A stretch of 59,288 nucleotides of DNA from Marine Group II euryarchaeote MED-G35 (GTDB lineage Archaea; Thermoplasmatota; Poseidoniia; Poseidoniales; Thalassarchaeaceae): positions 1-59,288 of the forward strand of contig NTJS01000007.1 of NCBI GenBank assembly GCA_002457155.1, written 5' to 3'. Under the pieces are notes generated by a model. That model did not search any database. It was not told the DNA's origin and worked only from the letters and a program-made list of their open reading frames with translations. This document shows, piece after piece, positions 37,820-47,410 of this stretch. The number at the start of each line of letters is the position of its first letter. The first letter of the stretch is position 1. Both the position numbers and the translations under genes were made by a program.

Positions 37820-38580
37820 GCATTATCCCCTTCTCTCTCGAAAGAATCTGCAGCTTCTGAAATTATCCCGATTAGCCTATGCATCTCATCGTTCTTTGGT
37901 AACCCTCTCATGACCACACGAATGAAGGTCTCCTCAATTCCTTTCCTCTTGTGCTCCTTCGTCGGAATTGATCTGACAAGTCTCATGGACTCTTCTCTAA
38001 ACCTCTCCCTTAGTGCTGGCTCAAGTAGGCGTTCTTCGGCACCCGAAGGAGACCCTGTTTGACAGTTAATGAACCAAGAGTAACAGATTATTGCTACAGC
38101 ATGACTGAGGTTCAGAATCGGATAACCCTCCCAAGTAGGAATAGTAACTAGAATGTCACACATTCGCAATTGTTCGTTTAGTAGACCCTTCCCCTCGGGG
38201 CCAAAAACTACTGCAACCCTGCCTTCAACATCTGAAAGGCGGTCCGGCAACTCATCTGGCAGTAGGAAATGCCTCAAAGAGGTCTTTTCCCCCTCTTCCC
38301 TCTTACCAGATGTCCCTATTACAATTGAGCAATCTGAAACTCCCTTCTCGAGTGTGTCTACCAGTTTCGCTCCATCAAGTACTTCTTGGGCATTTTTCGC
38401 TCGTTTCCTAGTTTCTTCTGACCAATCTCCATCTCTGCCCACTATCCTCAAGTCAGTAATGCCGAAGTTCATCATACACCTAGCAACGGCACCTATGTTA
38501 CCATCATGTTCGGGTTCAACTAACACAATGCAGATACTTTCGTTGAATCGCGGAAGTGAGCCGTCCCGCCTTTCTCCCAT
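37816..38580 (-). CDS. TrmJ-like SPOUT RNA methyltransferase
   Basis: VLVEPEHDGNIGAVARCMMNFGITDLRIV, VVFGPEGKGLLNEQL, YPILNLSHAVAIICY. Confidence 0.9.
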   Translation of the reverse strand: MGERRDGSLPRFNESICIVLVEPEHDGNIGAVARCMMNFGITDLRIVGRDGDWSEETRKRAKNAQEVLDGAKLVDTLEKGVSDCSIVIGTSGKREEGEKTSLRHFLLPDELPDRLSDVEGRVAVVFGPEGKGLLNEQLRMCDILVTIPTWEGYPILNLSHAVAIICYSWFINCQTGSPSGAEERLLEPALRERFREESMRLVRSIPTKEHKRKGIEETFIRVVMRGLPKNDEMHRLIGIISEAADSFEREGDNA

Positions 38581-38616
38581 GCTATAGCGTCTCCATCATA
38601 GGTGAATAGTGATGCG

Positions 38617-38808
38617 TTAATCCACTCTACGCTGCCTATATCTAGTGATGTACCCTGCTATCCAGTTCCGCATCCTCTTATTGTCAACATCGGAGAACTC
38701 TGAAACAAGATGCTTGTTGGTTTCGAAGTCATCGGTGAATTGATCAGGATACATTTCCACTAATCTCAGAGCCCTCGATTTAATGAATGAAGGTCTGATG
38801 TTACCCAT
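38617..38808 (-). CDS. rps17e: Ribosomal protein S17e
   Basis: [56 protein letters not shown]. Confidence 0.93.
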   Translation of the reverse strand: MGNIRPSFIKSRALRLVEMYPDQFTDDFETNKHLVSEFSDVDNKRMRNWIAGYITRYRQRRVD

Positions 38809-38810
38809 TT

Positions 38811-39074
38811 TCAATCCTCCAGTAGCTTCACTTCTAAGGGAAAACCCTCTTCTCGAGTACATACAACCCTGATTTTCCTAGGTGGATTCTGCATCCCTCT
38901 CGCCCAAATGGCATGATTTACAGATTCGTCAATCCAAATATCCTCTTCATCAGTCTTCTTCATGTGCCTCGAAACATGAATCCTTATCTCTGCCATTGCT
39001 CTCTTTGCCCTATTTGTTCGGGGGACCTTCCATGCAGCCCTAAGGGGGATTGTAAGTTCCTTTACTTCTGCCAT
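38811..39074 (-). CDS. rpl31e: Ribosomal protein L31e
   Basis: [34 protein letters not shown]...[25 protein letters not shown]. Confidence 0.95.
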   Translation of the reverse strand: MAEVKELTIPLRAAWKVPRTNRAKRAMAEIRIHVSRHMKKTDEEDIWIDESVNHAIWARGMQNPPRKIRVVCTREEGFPLEVKLLED

Positions 39075-39081
39075 TCAAATC

Positions 39082-39237
39082 TCACCTCTGTAGCTTTGAG
39101 CGACGCCACATGTGTCGCTTCGGGTGAGAATTGGTATTACGGTTTGTTCTCATCACTACCCAAACAGGAACTCTCTTGTTTTGCTTGGTAACCTTGTTCA
39201 AGCGCTTCTTCTTGGCAAATGGTTTGTTTCGAGCCAT
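39082..39237 (-). CDS. rpl39e: Ribosomal protein L39e, 51 aa
   Basis: Hand translation [51 protein letters not shown]. Not in ORF track. Confidence 0.95.
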   Translation of the reverse strand: MARNKPFAKKKRLNKVTKQNKRVPVWVVMRTNRNTNSHPKRHMWRRSKLQR

Positions 39238-39245
39238 AATATCAC

Positions 39246-39716
39246 TCAGTACCTCTCCAAACCAGGATATTTCTGCTCAGCAGCACCTCGTACTGAATGT
39301 GCAACTTCGTCAAGGAGTGCCTGACCAACCGAGCTGACGACCCTCCCATGATTCACTGTTCCAGCCGAATTCATTGAGTTTTCAATTAGACCGGACTCAG
39401 CGAGTTGTTGCAGAATCTTCCGAGAAACATTTCTTGAGCCTGAAACGGCCTTGTTCTTTTTCACACCGCGATTCTTGACCCCACCAAACTCTTGGGAAAT
39501 ACGATTTGTTCCTATGGGTCCCTTGATCGCCACTTTCCTAAGAATTGAGGCGGCCCTAGTATGCCACCAGTCATCTTGAACCGGGGGCCTTTCTCGATGA
39601 GTGCCGGTTTTTACCTGAGATGCCCATTCAGGGGCGATTACCTTCTCATAAGAGCTCATTTTCTCAGTTAGACCAGTAATCAGGAGATCTGCTGGAACGT
39701 CGTAGTATGTCGTCAT
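39246..39716 (-). CDS. rps19e: Ribosomal protein S19e
   Basis: [13 protein letters not shown]...[51 protein letters not shown]. Confidence 0.95.
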   Translation of the reverse strand: MTTYYDVPADLLITGLTEKMSSYEKVIAPEWASQVKTGTHRERPPVQDDWWHTRAASILRKVAIKGPIGTNRISQEFGGVKNRGVKKNKAVSGSRNVSRKILQQLAESGLIENSMNSAGTVNHGRVVSSVGQALLDEVAHSVRGAAEQKYPGLERY

Positions 39717-39760
39717 AGCTCCACCGTGCGTCCCCGCCGTCCAACAGACCGTATTTAACC

Positions 39761-40642
39761 GTGATGACCTGTTTTTACTATCGCATCCATAGAAATTCAC
39801 CCCGACAAGCATTCAATAATTACTTAGCACGTCGAAAAAGCGTGAAGAGATCCCTCTCAAAGAATCCGAACATGCTCCGAACCATGGTTGGTACCGGATT
39901 GACTTTGATTATCCTGCTCTCCTATGCCGTTTATTCGAATACAGTAGACTCTGAATACTATTCGTATACCACTTCTAATGAGCATAATTTGATGGAAATT
40001 TCACCAGAGTCGGAGGGAGAGGCACAATGGTATTACACGACCTACAGTGCCATAACATGGGTCAATTTCTCTGTTGAAAACGCTGCACCCGGATCTACCC
40101 TGACTGTGGAAGCCGAGGGCACCAATTGGTCTCATTCACCTAGCCTGGGTTTACAAGACCAGAGTTACATTTGCAATGAGCCAGACTCAGACTACTCGAA
40201 ATACCTGGAAACATGCGAATACAGTAGGAGCCATTCCATTGTACTAGACAATGGCAGCGGAACACTTCGTGGCCGAGTCTCACTCGATCTCCCAATAAAG
40301 GGGAAGGGGTATCTCGAAAGTGATGATATCATAAATGCGCAAAATGAAGCTGAAAATTTGATTCAATCTGCAAAAAAGACAATCACTTGGAAGATTAAGA
40401 TTGAGGATAATGGGCAAATAGCCTCTAGTGACGGGATTTTCGTAGAATCGGAATTCACTTCCCACGAACTATTAGAATTGGAGGAGTTCAAGCTCAATCC
40501 TGTTCAAGAGACTGTGTACAGCTTTTCTGCATTGGTGGGTTGCTTCTTCTTAGTACTAGTGATACCACTAATGATCTTCTTTTCTGCCAGATATAGGGAA
40601 AATAAGAACGAGGAGCTCCGGACCGCAGTCGAGGAAGAATGA
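39761..40642 (+). CDS. Membrane-anchored hypothetical protein
   Basis: N-terminal and C-terminal TM segments flanking an extracytoplasmic domain; true start may be MLRTMVG downstream. Confidence 0.6.
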   Translation: MMTCFYYRIHRNSPRQAFNNYLARRKSVKRSLSKNPNMLRTMVGTGLTLIILLSYAVYSNTVDSEYYSYTTSNEHNLMEISPESEGEAQWYYTTYSAITWVNFSVENAAPGSTLTVEAEGTNWSHSPSLGLQDQSYICNEPDSDYSKYLETCEYSRSHSIVLDNGSGTLRGRVSLDLPIKGKGYLESDDIINAQNEAENLIQSAKKTITWKIKIEDNGQIASSDGIFVESEFTSHELLELEEFKLNPVQETVYSFSALVGCFFLVLVIPLMIFFSARYRENKNEELRTAVEEE

Positions 40643-40652
40643 ACTTAATTGC

Positions 40653-40991
40653 CTATTCTTCTTCATCAAATCTTGTTCGATGTAATTTGACCAATCCCAT
40701 ATTAACGAAGTCAGCAATTGATCGATTCACCCTCTCAGGGGCCGGGGCAATTTTCTCGGCGAAAATTCTATCCATCTCTACAACTATCTGATTTACGGAC
40801 ATTTTTCCATCCATCAACATCCATAGTTTGCTATTCATTTCATCTAAAGGCCTTCTTACAGAGTTTGGTGCCCCAAGAAAATTGGCCACCCTTTCCTCCA
40901 AAGAGCTGAGTTCCTTATTGACGATAATTACTATCTGCTCCGGGGCTAGTTCTTCCCAACCAACTTCCACCCTAACAGGAAAAACTGTCAA
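40653..40991 (-). CDS. Small PqqD-like protein
   Basis: MNSKLWMLMDGKMSVNQIVVEMDRIFAEKIAPAPERVNRSIADFVNMGLVKL resembles the PqqD/RRE winged-helix core. Confidence 0.45.
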   Translation of the reverse strand: MTVFPVRVEVGWEELAPEQIVIIVNKELSSLEERVANFLGAPNSVRRPLDEMNSKLWMLMDGKMSVNQIVVEMDRIFAEKIAPAPERVNRSIADFVNMGLVKLHRTRFDEEE

Positions 40992-40992
40992 T

Positions 40993-41556
40993 CTATCTCC
41001 TCAGTTTGATTGTATTTTCTACAATTGAGGAGGCGAGAGATCTCACCCTACTATTGATATCGTCGTTAACTAGGAAGCCATCATCATCGAAAGCCTCCTT
41101 AATATTGGGAATAGCAATCTGCTCAGGAGTTACCCAGCCATGAATCCACCTCGCGGCAATCCTCATGTGATTGAGTGTATTGTTACTACTCTGCCCACCG
41201 AGAGTGCATATTAGCCCGAAGACCTTCCCAGAGGTGTGTTTTGAGTACAACCAATCGAGGCTATTCTTCATCACTCCGCTCATGGTGCCATGATATTCTG
41301 GACTTGAAAGAACAAAGGCGTCTGCTGACACTGCCATTTCTTGGAAACCCTTGACATTTTGGTCATCCCAGGAGCCTTCGGCCCCAACAAGTGGTAAGGG
41401 TTTAGCGCCGTGATCCCAGATCACAGTTTCAGCCCCGAGCTCTCTACACTCCTCGAGTATTATCTCTAACATTCTCCCGTTCGCGGAATCTAGATCGTAG
41501 GACCCGCAGACCCCCATCACAACAATTGGCTCACTCACGTCACTCACAGTGGACAC
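40993..41556 (-). CDS. NADPH-dependent FMN reductase-family protein
   Basis: SSPEYHGTMSGVMKNSLDWL characteristic flavodoxin-like FMN_red motif. Confidence 0.9.
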   Translation of the reverse strand: MSTVSDVSEPIVVMGVCGSYDLDSANGRMLEIILEECRELGAETVIWDHGAKPLPLVGAEGSWDDQNVKGFQEMAVSADAFVLSSPEYHGTMSGVMKNSLDWLYSKHTSGKVFGLICTLGGQSSNNTLNHMRIAARWIHGWVTPEQIAIPNIKEAFDDDGFLVNDDINSRVRSLASSIVENTIKLRR

Positions 41557-41616
41557 CTAGTCTTCAATTATCTGTTCAATTATTGAAAATGTTCTATCCG
41601 ACAAAACCATAATCTG

Positions 41617-42831
41617 TTGTTGCGAATACTTATTCATCAGAATTTCCTCGAAGAGGTTGTGGGAACCAGTTTATCCGAGTTAATGGAACTTGGAGCAGAA
41701 CATGCTAGGTCAGGCAATGATTCTGACGCAATAGAATCATATCTATCGGTATTGGAGATAGATCCGGACAATGAAATTGCTTGGTACTGCCTCGGGGTCT
41801 TATACGCCAGAGTGCAATCTATGGATAAGGCAGTTGAAGCATTTGAAAATTCCAATCGACTCTTGCCAAATCATCCCCCCACCCTTGCTAATCTAGCTTA
41901 CCTGCTGGCTCAACGTGAACCAATTATCGCTTCTGAATATGCAAAATCAGCCATAGTGACCATTTCAGATGATGAAAAACTATCATCAATAGCTCAATAT
42001 TCAGAACCTTTGGAACCAAAGAGAGTCTTCGTCGAAGCGAGGCAGATTGATGAGGCAGATGACGAAATTGAGGTCCAGACCTCTATTTTTAATCCCGACT
42101 CTAATCCAAATAGTTACGAAGAAGCAAGGGGCCTCTCCACGACCGGTGACCATACCGGTGCCGTGGCAATCTGGAAGGGGCTCCTAGAGCAATCACCAAA
42201 TTCGCCAGAAGTATGGCGTGGCCTTGGCGAAGCCTTGCGTTCAGCAGGATACGACGATCGGGCTAATCAATGCTTCAAGAGGGCAGAGAGTATAGAATCA
42301 GAACCCCCTGAGGAAATATATCATGTTGAAACACAAGAAGAGGAATTGGCCGACGCCCTGATATTGGCTGTTGAAGAGGTTCAGGCTGTCGAAATTGAAC
42401 CAGTTTCTCGAGGTGATATGGATGATGCCATTGGTTGGTACAATATGGGGATCAACCTACTAGGGGAGGGTAAGAATGACGAGGCATTATCAAGCTTTGA
42501 GAAGGCAATTGGGGGGTCCCCATCATCTGAGATCGATCTTAAGGTTAAGGCACAAAATGGCCGAGGAAACGCATTATACAATTCTGGAAGATTTACCGAG
42601 AGTGTCGTCGCATATCACACAGCCATAGGAATGGACCCTCACAGCGTTACTGGCAGGACCCTATTCAACATGGGTTCTTCATATGCTGCTGTTGAGATGT
42701 TTGATGACGCCATCAAGTGCTTCACACAGGCTCTAGATAGAGGTTTAGAGAAGCAGGAGTCAGAACTATGCGAGAAGCAGATTAGCAGATGTCGCCTCCT
42801 CTCACGTGAGCAGGCTAAACGACAGTCTTGA
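41617..42831 (+). CDS. TPR-repeat protein
   Basis: Multiple TPR units, e.g. AIESYLSVLEIDPDNEIAWYCLGVLYARVQSMDKAVEAFENSNRLLPNHP. Confidence 0.85.
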   Translation: MLRILIHQNFLEEVVGTSLSELMELGAEHARSGNDSDAIESYLSVLEIDPDNEIAWYCLGVLYARVQSMDKAVEAFENSNRLLPNHPPTLANLAYLLAQREPIIASEYAKSAIVTISDDEKLSSIAQYSEPLEPKRVFVEARQIDEADDEIEVQTSIFNPDSNPNSYEEARGLSTTGDHTGAVAIWKGLLEQSPNSPEVWRGLGEALRSAGYDDRANQCFKRAESIESEPPEEIYHVETQEEELADALILAVEEVQAVEIEPVSRGDMDDAIGWYNMGINLLGEGKNDEALSSFEKAIGGSPSSEIDLKVKAQNGRGNALYNSGRFTESVVAYHTAIGMDPHSVTGRTLFNMGSSYAAVEMFDDAIKCFTQALDRGLEKQESELCEKQISRCRLLSREQAKRQS

Positions 42832-42832
42832 G

Positions 42833-45139
42833 TTAATTCATAGGTTCGATAGTTACGATAACTGACTTACTGGTAGGGGTGTTACTAGAATCAGCAACGC
42901 TTTCGAGTGGTATTAGCACATTTGACTCTGGAAAATAGGTGGCGACGTTTCCCTGAGGAATATCGTATTCCACAAGAAACCATCCGTCCGAGGAAATCTT
43001 ATTCCCGCGGAAGTGTGAGGTAATTGAAACCGCTTGGAATTCTTTCCAACCACGTGATTCCAAATCCTTTCGACTCATCAATACTACTCTTCGACCTCTA
43101 GAAATGCCCCTATAGCGATCATTTGTACTGTATATTGTCGTATTATACTGATCATGAGACCTAATTGTCATCATCAGGAACTCGTTTTCACCAATCACAA
43201 TCGGCTGCAATTTATGGGTGATGATGTTGGCTAGTCCGGTTTCTGTTCTGAAAACTCGGCTATCACGTGGTGGATTGGGCAGATAGAAGCCACCATCAAC
43301 CCTGCATCTTTCGTTGAATGAATCAAATCCCGGAATGGTCCTCTCAATACAATCTCGGATTCTGTCATAATCCGAAGTAAGGCTAGTCCAGGGAATCCCG
43401 GAGGGATCCATTACATCATCTATCGCGGTGGCAAGTCCAGCCACAATGGCGCATTCAGACAGTAGGTGTTCGCTGGCTGGTTTCCTTTTCCCAATTGATC
43501 TATGGACTACACCCATAGAATTCTCAACAGTGACGAATTGTGTACTCCCTCCAGTGAAATCTAGTTCTGTTCTACCCAGGCAAGGGAGGATGACCGATGT
43601 CTTTCCTGTAACTAGGTGGGATCTATTCGGCTTAGTCGAGATATGAGCCGTCAAACTACATTTCTGCAAACCCTCCGCTGTTGCTTTGGTATCAGACATC
43701 GCTGAGAGGAAGTTACCACCCATAGAAACGAATACACTTGCTCCGCCTTTGTTCATTTGTCTAACAGAGTCTACCGCATCTAACCCGCTTTCTTCGGGAA
43801 CATCTATGCCAAACTCATTATTCAAAGAACCTAGGAACTCAATCGATGGATTATGGTTTATTCCCACTGTCCTGTCCCCCTGAACATTAGAGTGACCACG
43901 AACCGGACAAAGCCCTGCTCCCTCCCTTCCGATATGCCCCCCAAGTAGTAGAACATTAGCAATCTCTTGAATTGTGGCAACTGAGTTCTTGTGTTGAGTA
44001 AGTCCCATTGCCCAGCAACAAATTGTAGATTTTGATTTGCCGACTAACCTGCCTATTCTCTGGATTTCAGATTTTTCGACGCCACTGATTTTCACAATAT
44101 CCTCCCAACTACTATTCATTACCTCTGAATAATAAATCTCGTACCCATCAGTAAACTTCTCTATGAATTCCATGTCCATAGAAGAATTTGTCAGCATTGT
44201 CTTGGCAAACCCCCTGAATAGCGCTTGGTCACCATTGATTCTAACTCTGACGTGCTCATCTGAGATTTCATTTCCGAAACCAAGTACTTCGAGTGGATTT
44301 TGCGGATGCTTGAACCTAACCATGCCCGTCTCAATTAGTGGGTTTATGCTCACTACTGAAGCACCCATACTTTTCGCATCCCTAAGGGCAGTGAGCATTC
44401 TTGGATGGTTTGTTCCTGGGTTCTGACCTACGACAATGATCAAATCTGCCTTATCGAAGTCCTCTAGTTTTACCGTGCCCTTCCCAATTCCAATGCTTTG
44501 TGTCAAGGCCACACCAGAAGACTCGTGGCACATGTTAGAGCAATCAGGCAGGTTGTTTGTCCCAAAGCTTCTAGCAAGCAACTGCCAAAGATAGGCCGCC
44601 TCATTACTAGTTCTCCCAGAGGTATAGAAAATTGCTTCATCGGGTGAATTGAGTTGTGCAAACTCCCGTGCAATCGTATTGAACGCCCCATGCCATGAAA
44701 TCTCCTCGTAGTTGTCACTCCCCTCCCTTAGGATCATCGGGTGAGTAATCCTACCTTGCCGATTTAGCCAATAATCTGGCTTCTTGGATAATTCAGATAC
44801 GCTCCACTTACTCCAGAATCCTGGATCGGCCCTTTTTTTGGTGGCTTCATCAGCTATCGCCTTTGCACCATTTTCGCAGAATTCTGCGAATGTCCTCTTT
44901 TGATCAGGATCGGGCCAAGCGCAACCAGGACAATCAAAACCATCGAATTTGTTTACGCTGGATAGATTAGACAGGCTAGCCAGCAAACCCATCTTTGAGA
45001 CGCTGTGTTTTACTGTGGACAATATCGCTGGCAGTCCTGCGGCCGATTTACCGGGCGCACCTTTCCGAGGCGGCTTATCTTCAACTGGAGTCGTTGCCTC
45101 GGGTGCTACTCTCACGAGGCAAAATAATGAGCCAGGCAT
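42833..45139 (-). CDS. YdeP/FdhF-type molybdopterin oxidoreductase alpha subunit
   Basis: FDCPGCAWPDPDQKRTFAEFCENGAKAIADEAT, TSGRTSNEAAYLWQLLARSFGTNNLPDCSNMCHESSG, RGHSNVQGDRTVGI. Confidence 0.92.
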   Translation of the reverse strand: MPGSLFCLVRVAPEATTPVEDKPPRKGAPGKSAAGLPAILSTVKHSVSKMGLLASLSNLSSVNKFDGFDCPGCAWPDPDQKRTFAEFCENGAKAIADEATKKRADPGFWSKWSVSELSKKPDYWLNRQGRITHPMILREGSDNYEEISWHGAFNTIAREFAQLNSPDEAIFYTSGRTSNEAAYLWQLLARSFGTNNLPDCSNMCHESSGVALTQSIGIGKGTVKLEDFDKADLIIVVGQNPGTNHPRMLTALRDAKSMGASVVSINPLIETGMVRFKHPQNPLEVLGFGNEISDEHVRVRINGDQALFRGFAKTMLTNSSMDMEFIEKFTDGYEIYYSEVMNSSWEDIVKISGVEKSEIQRIGRLVGKSKSTICCWAMGLTQHKNSVATIQEIANVLLLGGHIGREGAGLCPVRGHSNVQGDRTVGINHNPSIEFLGSLNNEFGIDVPEESGLDAVDSVRQMNKGGASVFVSMGGNFLSAMSDTKATAEGLQKCSLTAHISTKPNRSHLVTGKTSVILPCLGRTELDFTGGSTQFVTVENSMGVVHRSIGKRKPASEHLLSECAIVAGLATAIDDVMDPSGIPWTSLTSDYDRIRDCIERTIPGFDSFNERCRVDGGFYLPNPPRDSRVFRTETGLANIITHKLQPIVIGENEFLMMTIRSHDQYNTTIYSTNDRYRGISRGRRVVLMSRKDLESRGWKEFQAVSITSHFRGNKISSDGWFLVEYDIPQGNVATYFPESNVLIPLESVADSSNTPTSKSVIVTIEPMN

Positions 45140-45170
45140 TTCAAAGTACTGAGGGTAAGATAATGTCTAA

Positions 45171-46139
45171 TTGCCTCTGTCGACAAGTATGTCTGAACGA
45201 GTTCATGTTGTAACAGGGGCATTTGGATATTCAGGCAGATGGATTGCTAGGGAGTTGCTATCAAGAGGCAAAAAGGTGAGGACGCTGACCAATGCATTAG
45301 GCAGGGACGATCCATTCCAAGGAATGGTTGAGGTCATGCCAATTGATTTTTCTAATCATGACTTACTTGTTTCCTCCCTGAGGGGAGCAGATGTCCTGTA
45401 CAACACATATTGGGTCAGGTACAAGAATCTCAAAGATGGATATGCACATGAGATAGCTGTTGAAAACACGCGTAAGCTAATACTAGCAGCCGAGGAGGCC
45501 GGTGTAAATCGAATAGTTCATTTTTCTGTGGCTCATCCACACAAAGCTCCCGATTGGTCATATTTCAGAGGCAAGGTCGAAGTTGAGAAATTACTAATCG
45601 AGTCTAGCCTTTCTTATGCGATACTTAGGCCTACAGTTTTCTTTGGCGGTGAGAGAGACGTTCTGATCAATAACATGGCATGGTTAATTCGTAAATTTCC
45701 TGTTTTCGGTATCTTTGGAATGGGAAATTACCCAATCCAACCTATCCATATAGAGGATGTAGCAAAGGTTGCTGTTGAACAGGGTGAGTCTAATGAGGAT
45801 ATTGTTTTGGATGTCGCCGGGCCCGAGATCTTCACCTACAGGGAATATGTGACCCTAATAGCAAAATCACTTGGCGTAAGGAGGTTGATAATTCCCGTAC
45901 CGCCAATTGTAGGATGGGCTGTAGGGAAGGTAGTGGGGGCGGTATTACGGGACAGAGTGATTACCAGGGCCGAGATAAAGGGGCTAATGCGAGGATTGAT
46001 GGCAACCGATGCAAAGCCTCTGGGCAAAATAAAATTCTCAGAGTGGGTGGCTACCAATGGAGAAGGCCTCGGAGCAAAGTACCATAATGACTTGAAGGAG
46101 AGGAAGTACACAGATCCACGAGAATCAACTAATCCCTGA
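45171..46139 (+). CDS. NAD(P)-binding atypical SDR / NDUFA9-like epimerase-family protein
   Basis: VVTGAFGYSGRWIARELLSRGKKVRTLTN Rossmann motif; YFRGKVEVEKLL. Confidence 0.85.
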   Translation: MPLSTSMSERVHVVTGAFGYSGRWIARELLSRGKKVRTLTNALGRDDPFQGMVEVMPIDFSNHDLLVSSLRGADVLYNTYWVRYKNLKDGYAHEIAVENTRKLILAAEEAGVNRIVHFSVAHPHKAPDWSYFRGKVEVEKLLIESSLSYAILRPTVFFGGERDVLINNMAWLIRKFPVFGIFGMGNYPIQPIHIEDVAKVAVEQGESNEDIVLDVAGPEIFTYREYVTLIAKSLGVRRLIIPVPPIVGWAVGKVVGAVLRDRVITRAEIKGLMRGLMATDAKPLGKIKFSEWVATNGEGLGAKYHNDLKERKYTDPRESTNP

Positions 46140-46932
46140 TTCTCCTAACTCCACTAAATATTGTAATTGACTGATCTCTCGCAAAACATCCCAGCGTCAA
46201 CCCATGTTCCTTAGCTAAGTCTACTGCGAGCGTGCTGGGGGCACCTACTGCAATCATAATTGGGAATCCAGCACGTATGGATTTCTGAACAAGCTCAAAT
46301 GATGCCCTTCCAGACACAAATGCGCCCAAGCCAGGCCCCAAACTCTCCTCCCCATCTAGGTAAGAACCAACTAACTTGTCAAACGCATTGTGCCTTCCGA
46401 CATCCTCGAAAATTCGGTCAATGGTTCCATCACAGGAAAAACTGGCACACGCATGAGACCCCCCCGTCTTCGAAAATATCTCTTGTTTTTCAATAACTGA
46501 ATTTAGGCATTTTGCCACGGTTTCCAAACGAATGTGCATATCTTCATCTAATTCATTATAGAAATCCGCTAGTCCATTCGAGATTGTTGATCTGCCACAT
46601 ATTCCGCAAGATGATGTCACGGTACTTCTCCTACAATGTTGTTTGGGTTCAAATAAGGCACCATCGTTCAGTTTGACCAAAATTTGGTTATCGCCTACAA
46701 CCATTTCATCTATGTCTCGTGTAGACGAGATGATTCCTTCAGAATACATGAATCCAATACTCAATAGATTGTCATGACCCTCTGTCCTCATTGTAATGCC
46801 AAGCTCATGTCTGCCATGATTATGACTTTCGACAATTATCGAAAGAGGACTTTCGGATGTCACAAGGTCGAAACTCCGAAATATTCCATCCTCCGTGAGT
46901 TTTGCAATATCTCTAGTTTCAAACCCACGCAT
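46129..46932 (-). CDS. fdhD: Formate dehydrogenase accessory sulfurtransferase FdhD
   Basis: SCGICGRSTI, GGSHACASFSCDGTIDRIFEDVGRHNAFDKLVG, FVSGRASFELVQKSIRAGFPIMIAVGAPSTLAVDLA. Confidence 0.96.
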   Translation of the reverse strand: MRGFETRDIAKLTEDGIFRSFDLVTSESPLSIIVESHNHGRHELGITMRTEGHDNLLSIGFMYSEGIISSTRDIDEMVVGDNQILVKLNDGALFEPKQHCRRSTVTSSCGICGRSTISNGLADFYNELDEDMHIRLETVAKCLNSVIEKQEIFSKTGGSHACASFSCDGTIDRIFEDVGRHNAFDKLVGSYLDGEESLGPGLGAFVSGRASFELVQKSIRAGFPIMIAVGAPSTLAVDLAKEHGLTLGCFARDQSITIFSGVRRIRD

Positions 46933-46969
46933 GGTTGCTGCAAACGAGCATGATTGATATGTGTGACGA

Positions 46970-47401
46970 GTGTTTGAAGGAACCGTTGAAATAGAACCAT
47001 TTCAACAGGCAATCATGGGATTACTAGGAGGGGAGGGTTTCTCATTACCTGTTGTCTCAGAAACTGAAGTCGTAGATGTCGATCTTAACTTTACCGAATC
47101 CGCCATCGCAGCACTCAAACAGAACATGGCTGGTGATGAACAATCACACGTTCTCATAATTAGTGCTCAATCGGGAGGATGTTCAGGTTATCTATACGAC
47201 ATGAAGATTATCGAAGACCCGGGTAATGATGGTTTCCAGAGAATCGACATAGGGGGAATCGAGGTATTAGTTCATAACAAAGACAGTTCCATGCTGAGTG
47301 GGATAAATATCGATTTCAAAGAGACCTTGATGGGTGGTGGATTTCAAATTGTGAATCCTAATGCCGATCGCGCATGTGGATGTGGGCAGTCATTTGGCTG
47401 A
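46970..47401 (+). CDS. A-type iron-sulfur carrier (IscA/ErpA/HesB)
   Basis: QSGGCSGYLYDM...CGCGQSF conserved Cys triad; GTG start. Confidence 0.9.
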   Translation: MFEGTVEIEPFQQAIMGLLGGEGFSLPVVSETEVVDVDLNFTESAIAALKQNMAGDEQSHVLIISAQSGGCSGYLYDMKIIEDPGNDGFQRIDIGGIEVLVHNKDSSMLSGINIDFKETLMGGGFQIVNPNADRACGCGQSFG

Positions 47402-47410
47402 GGTCGTGTT

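Noticed and set aside
38913-39337. Plus-strand ORFs 38913..39191, 39112..39324, 39131..39337
   Set aside because: Antisense to L31e, L39e and S19e, which are clear by sequence.
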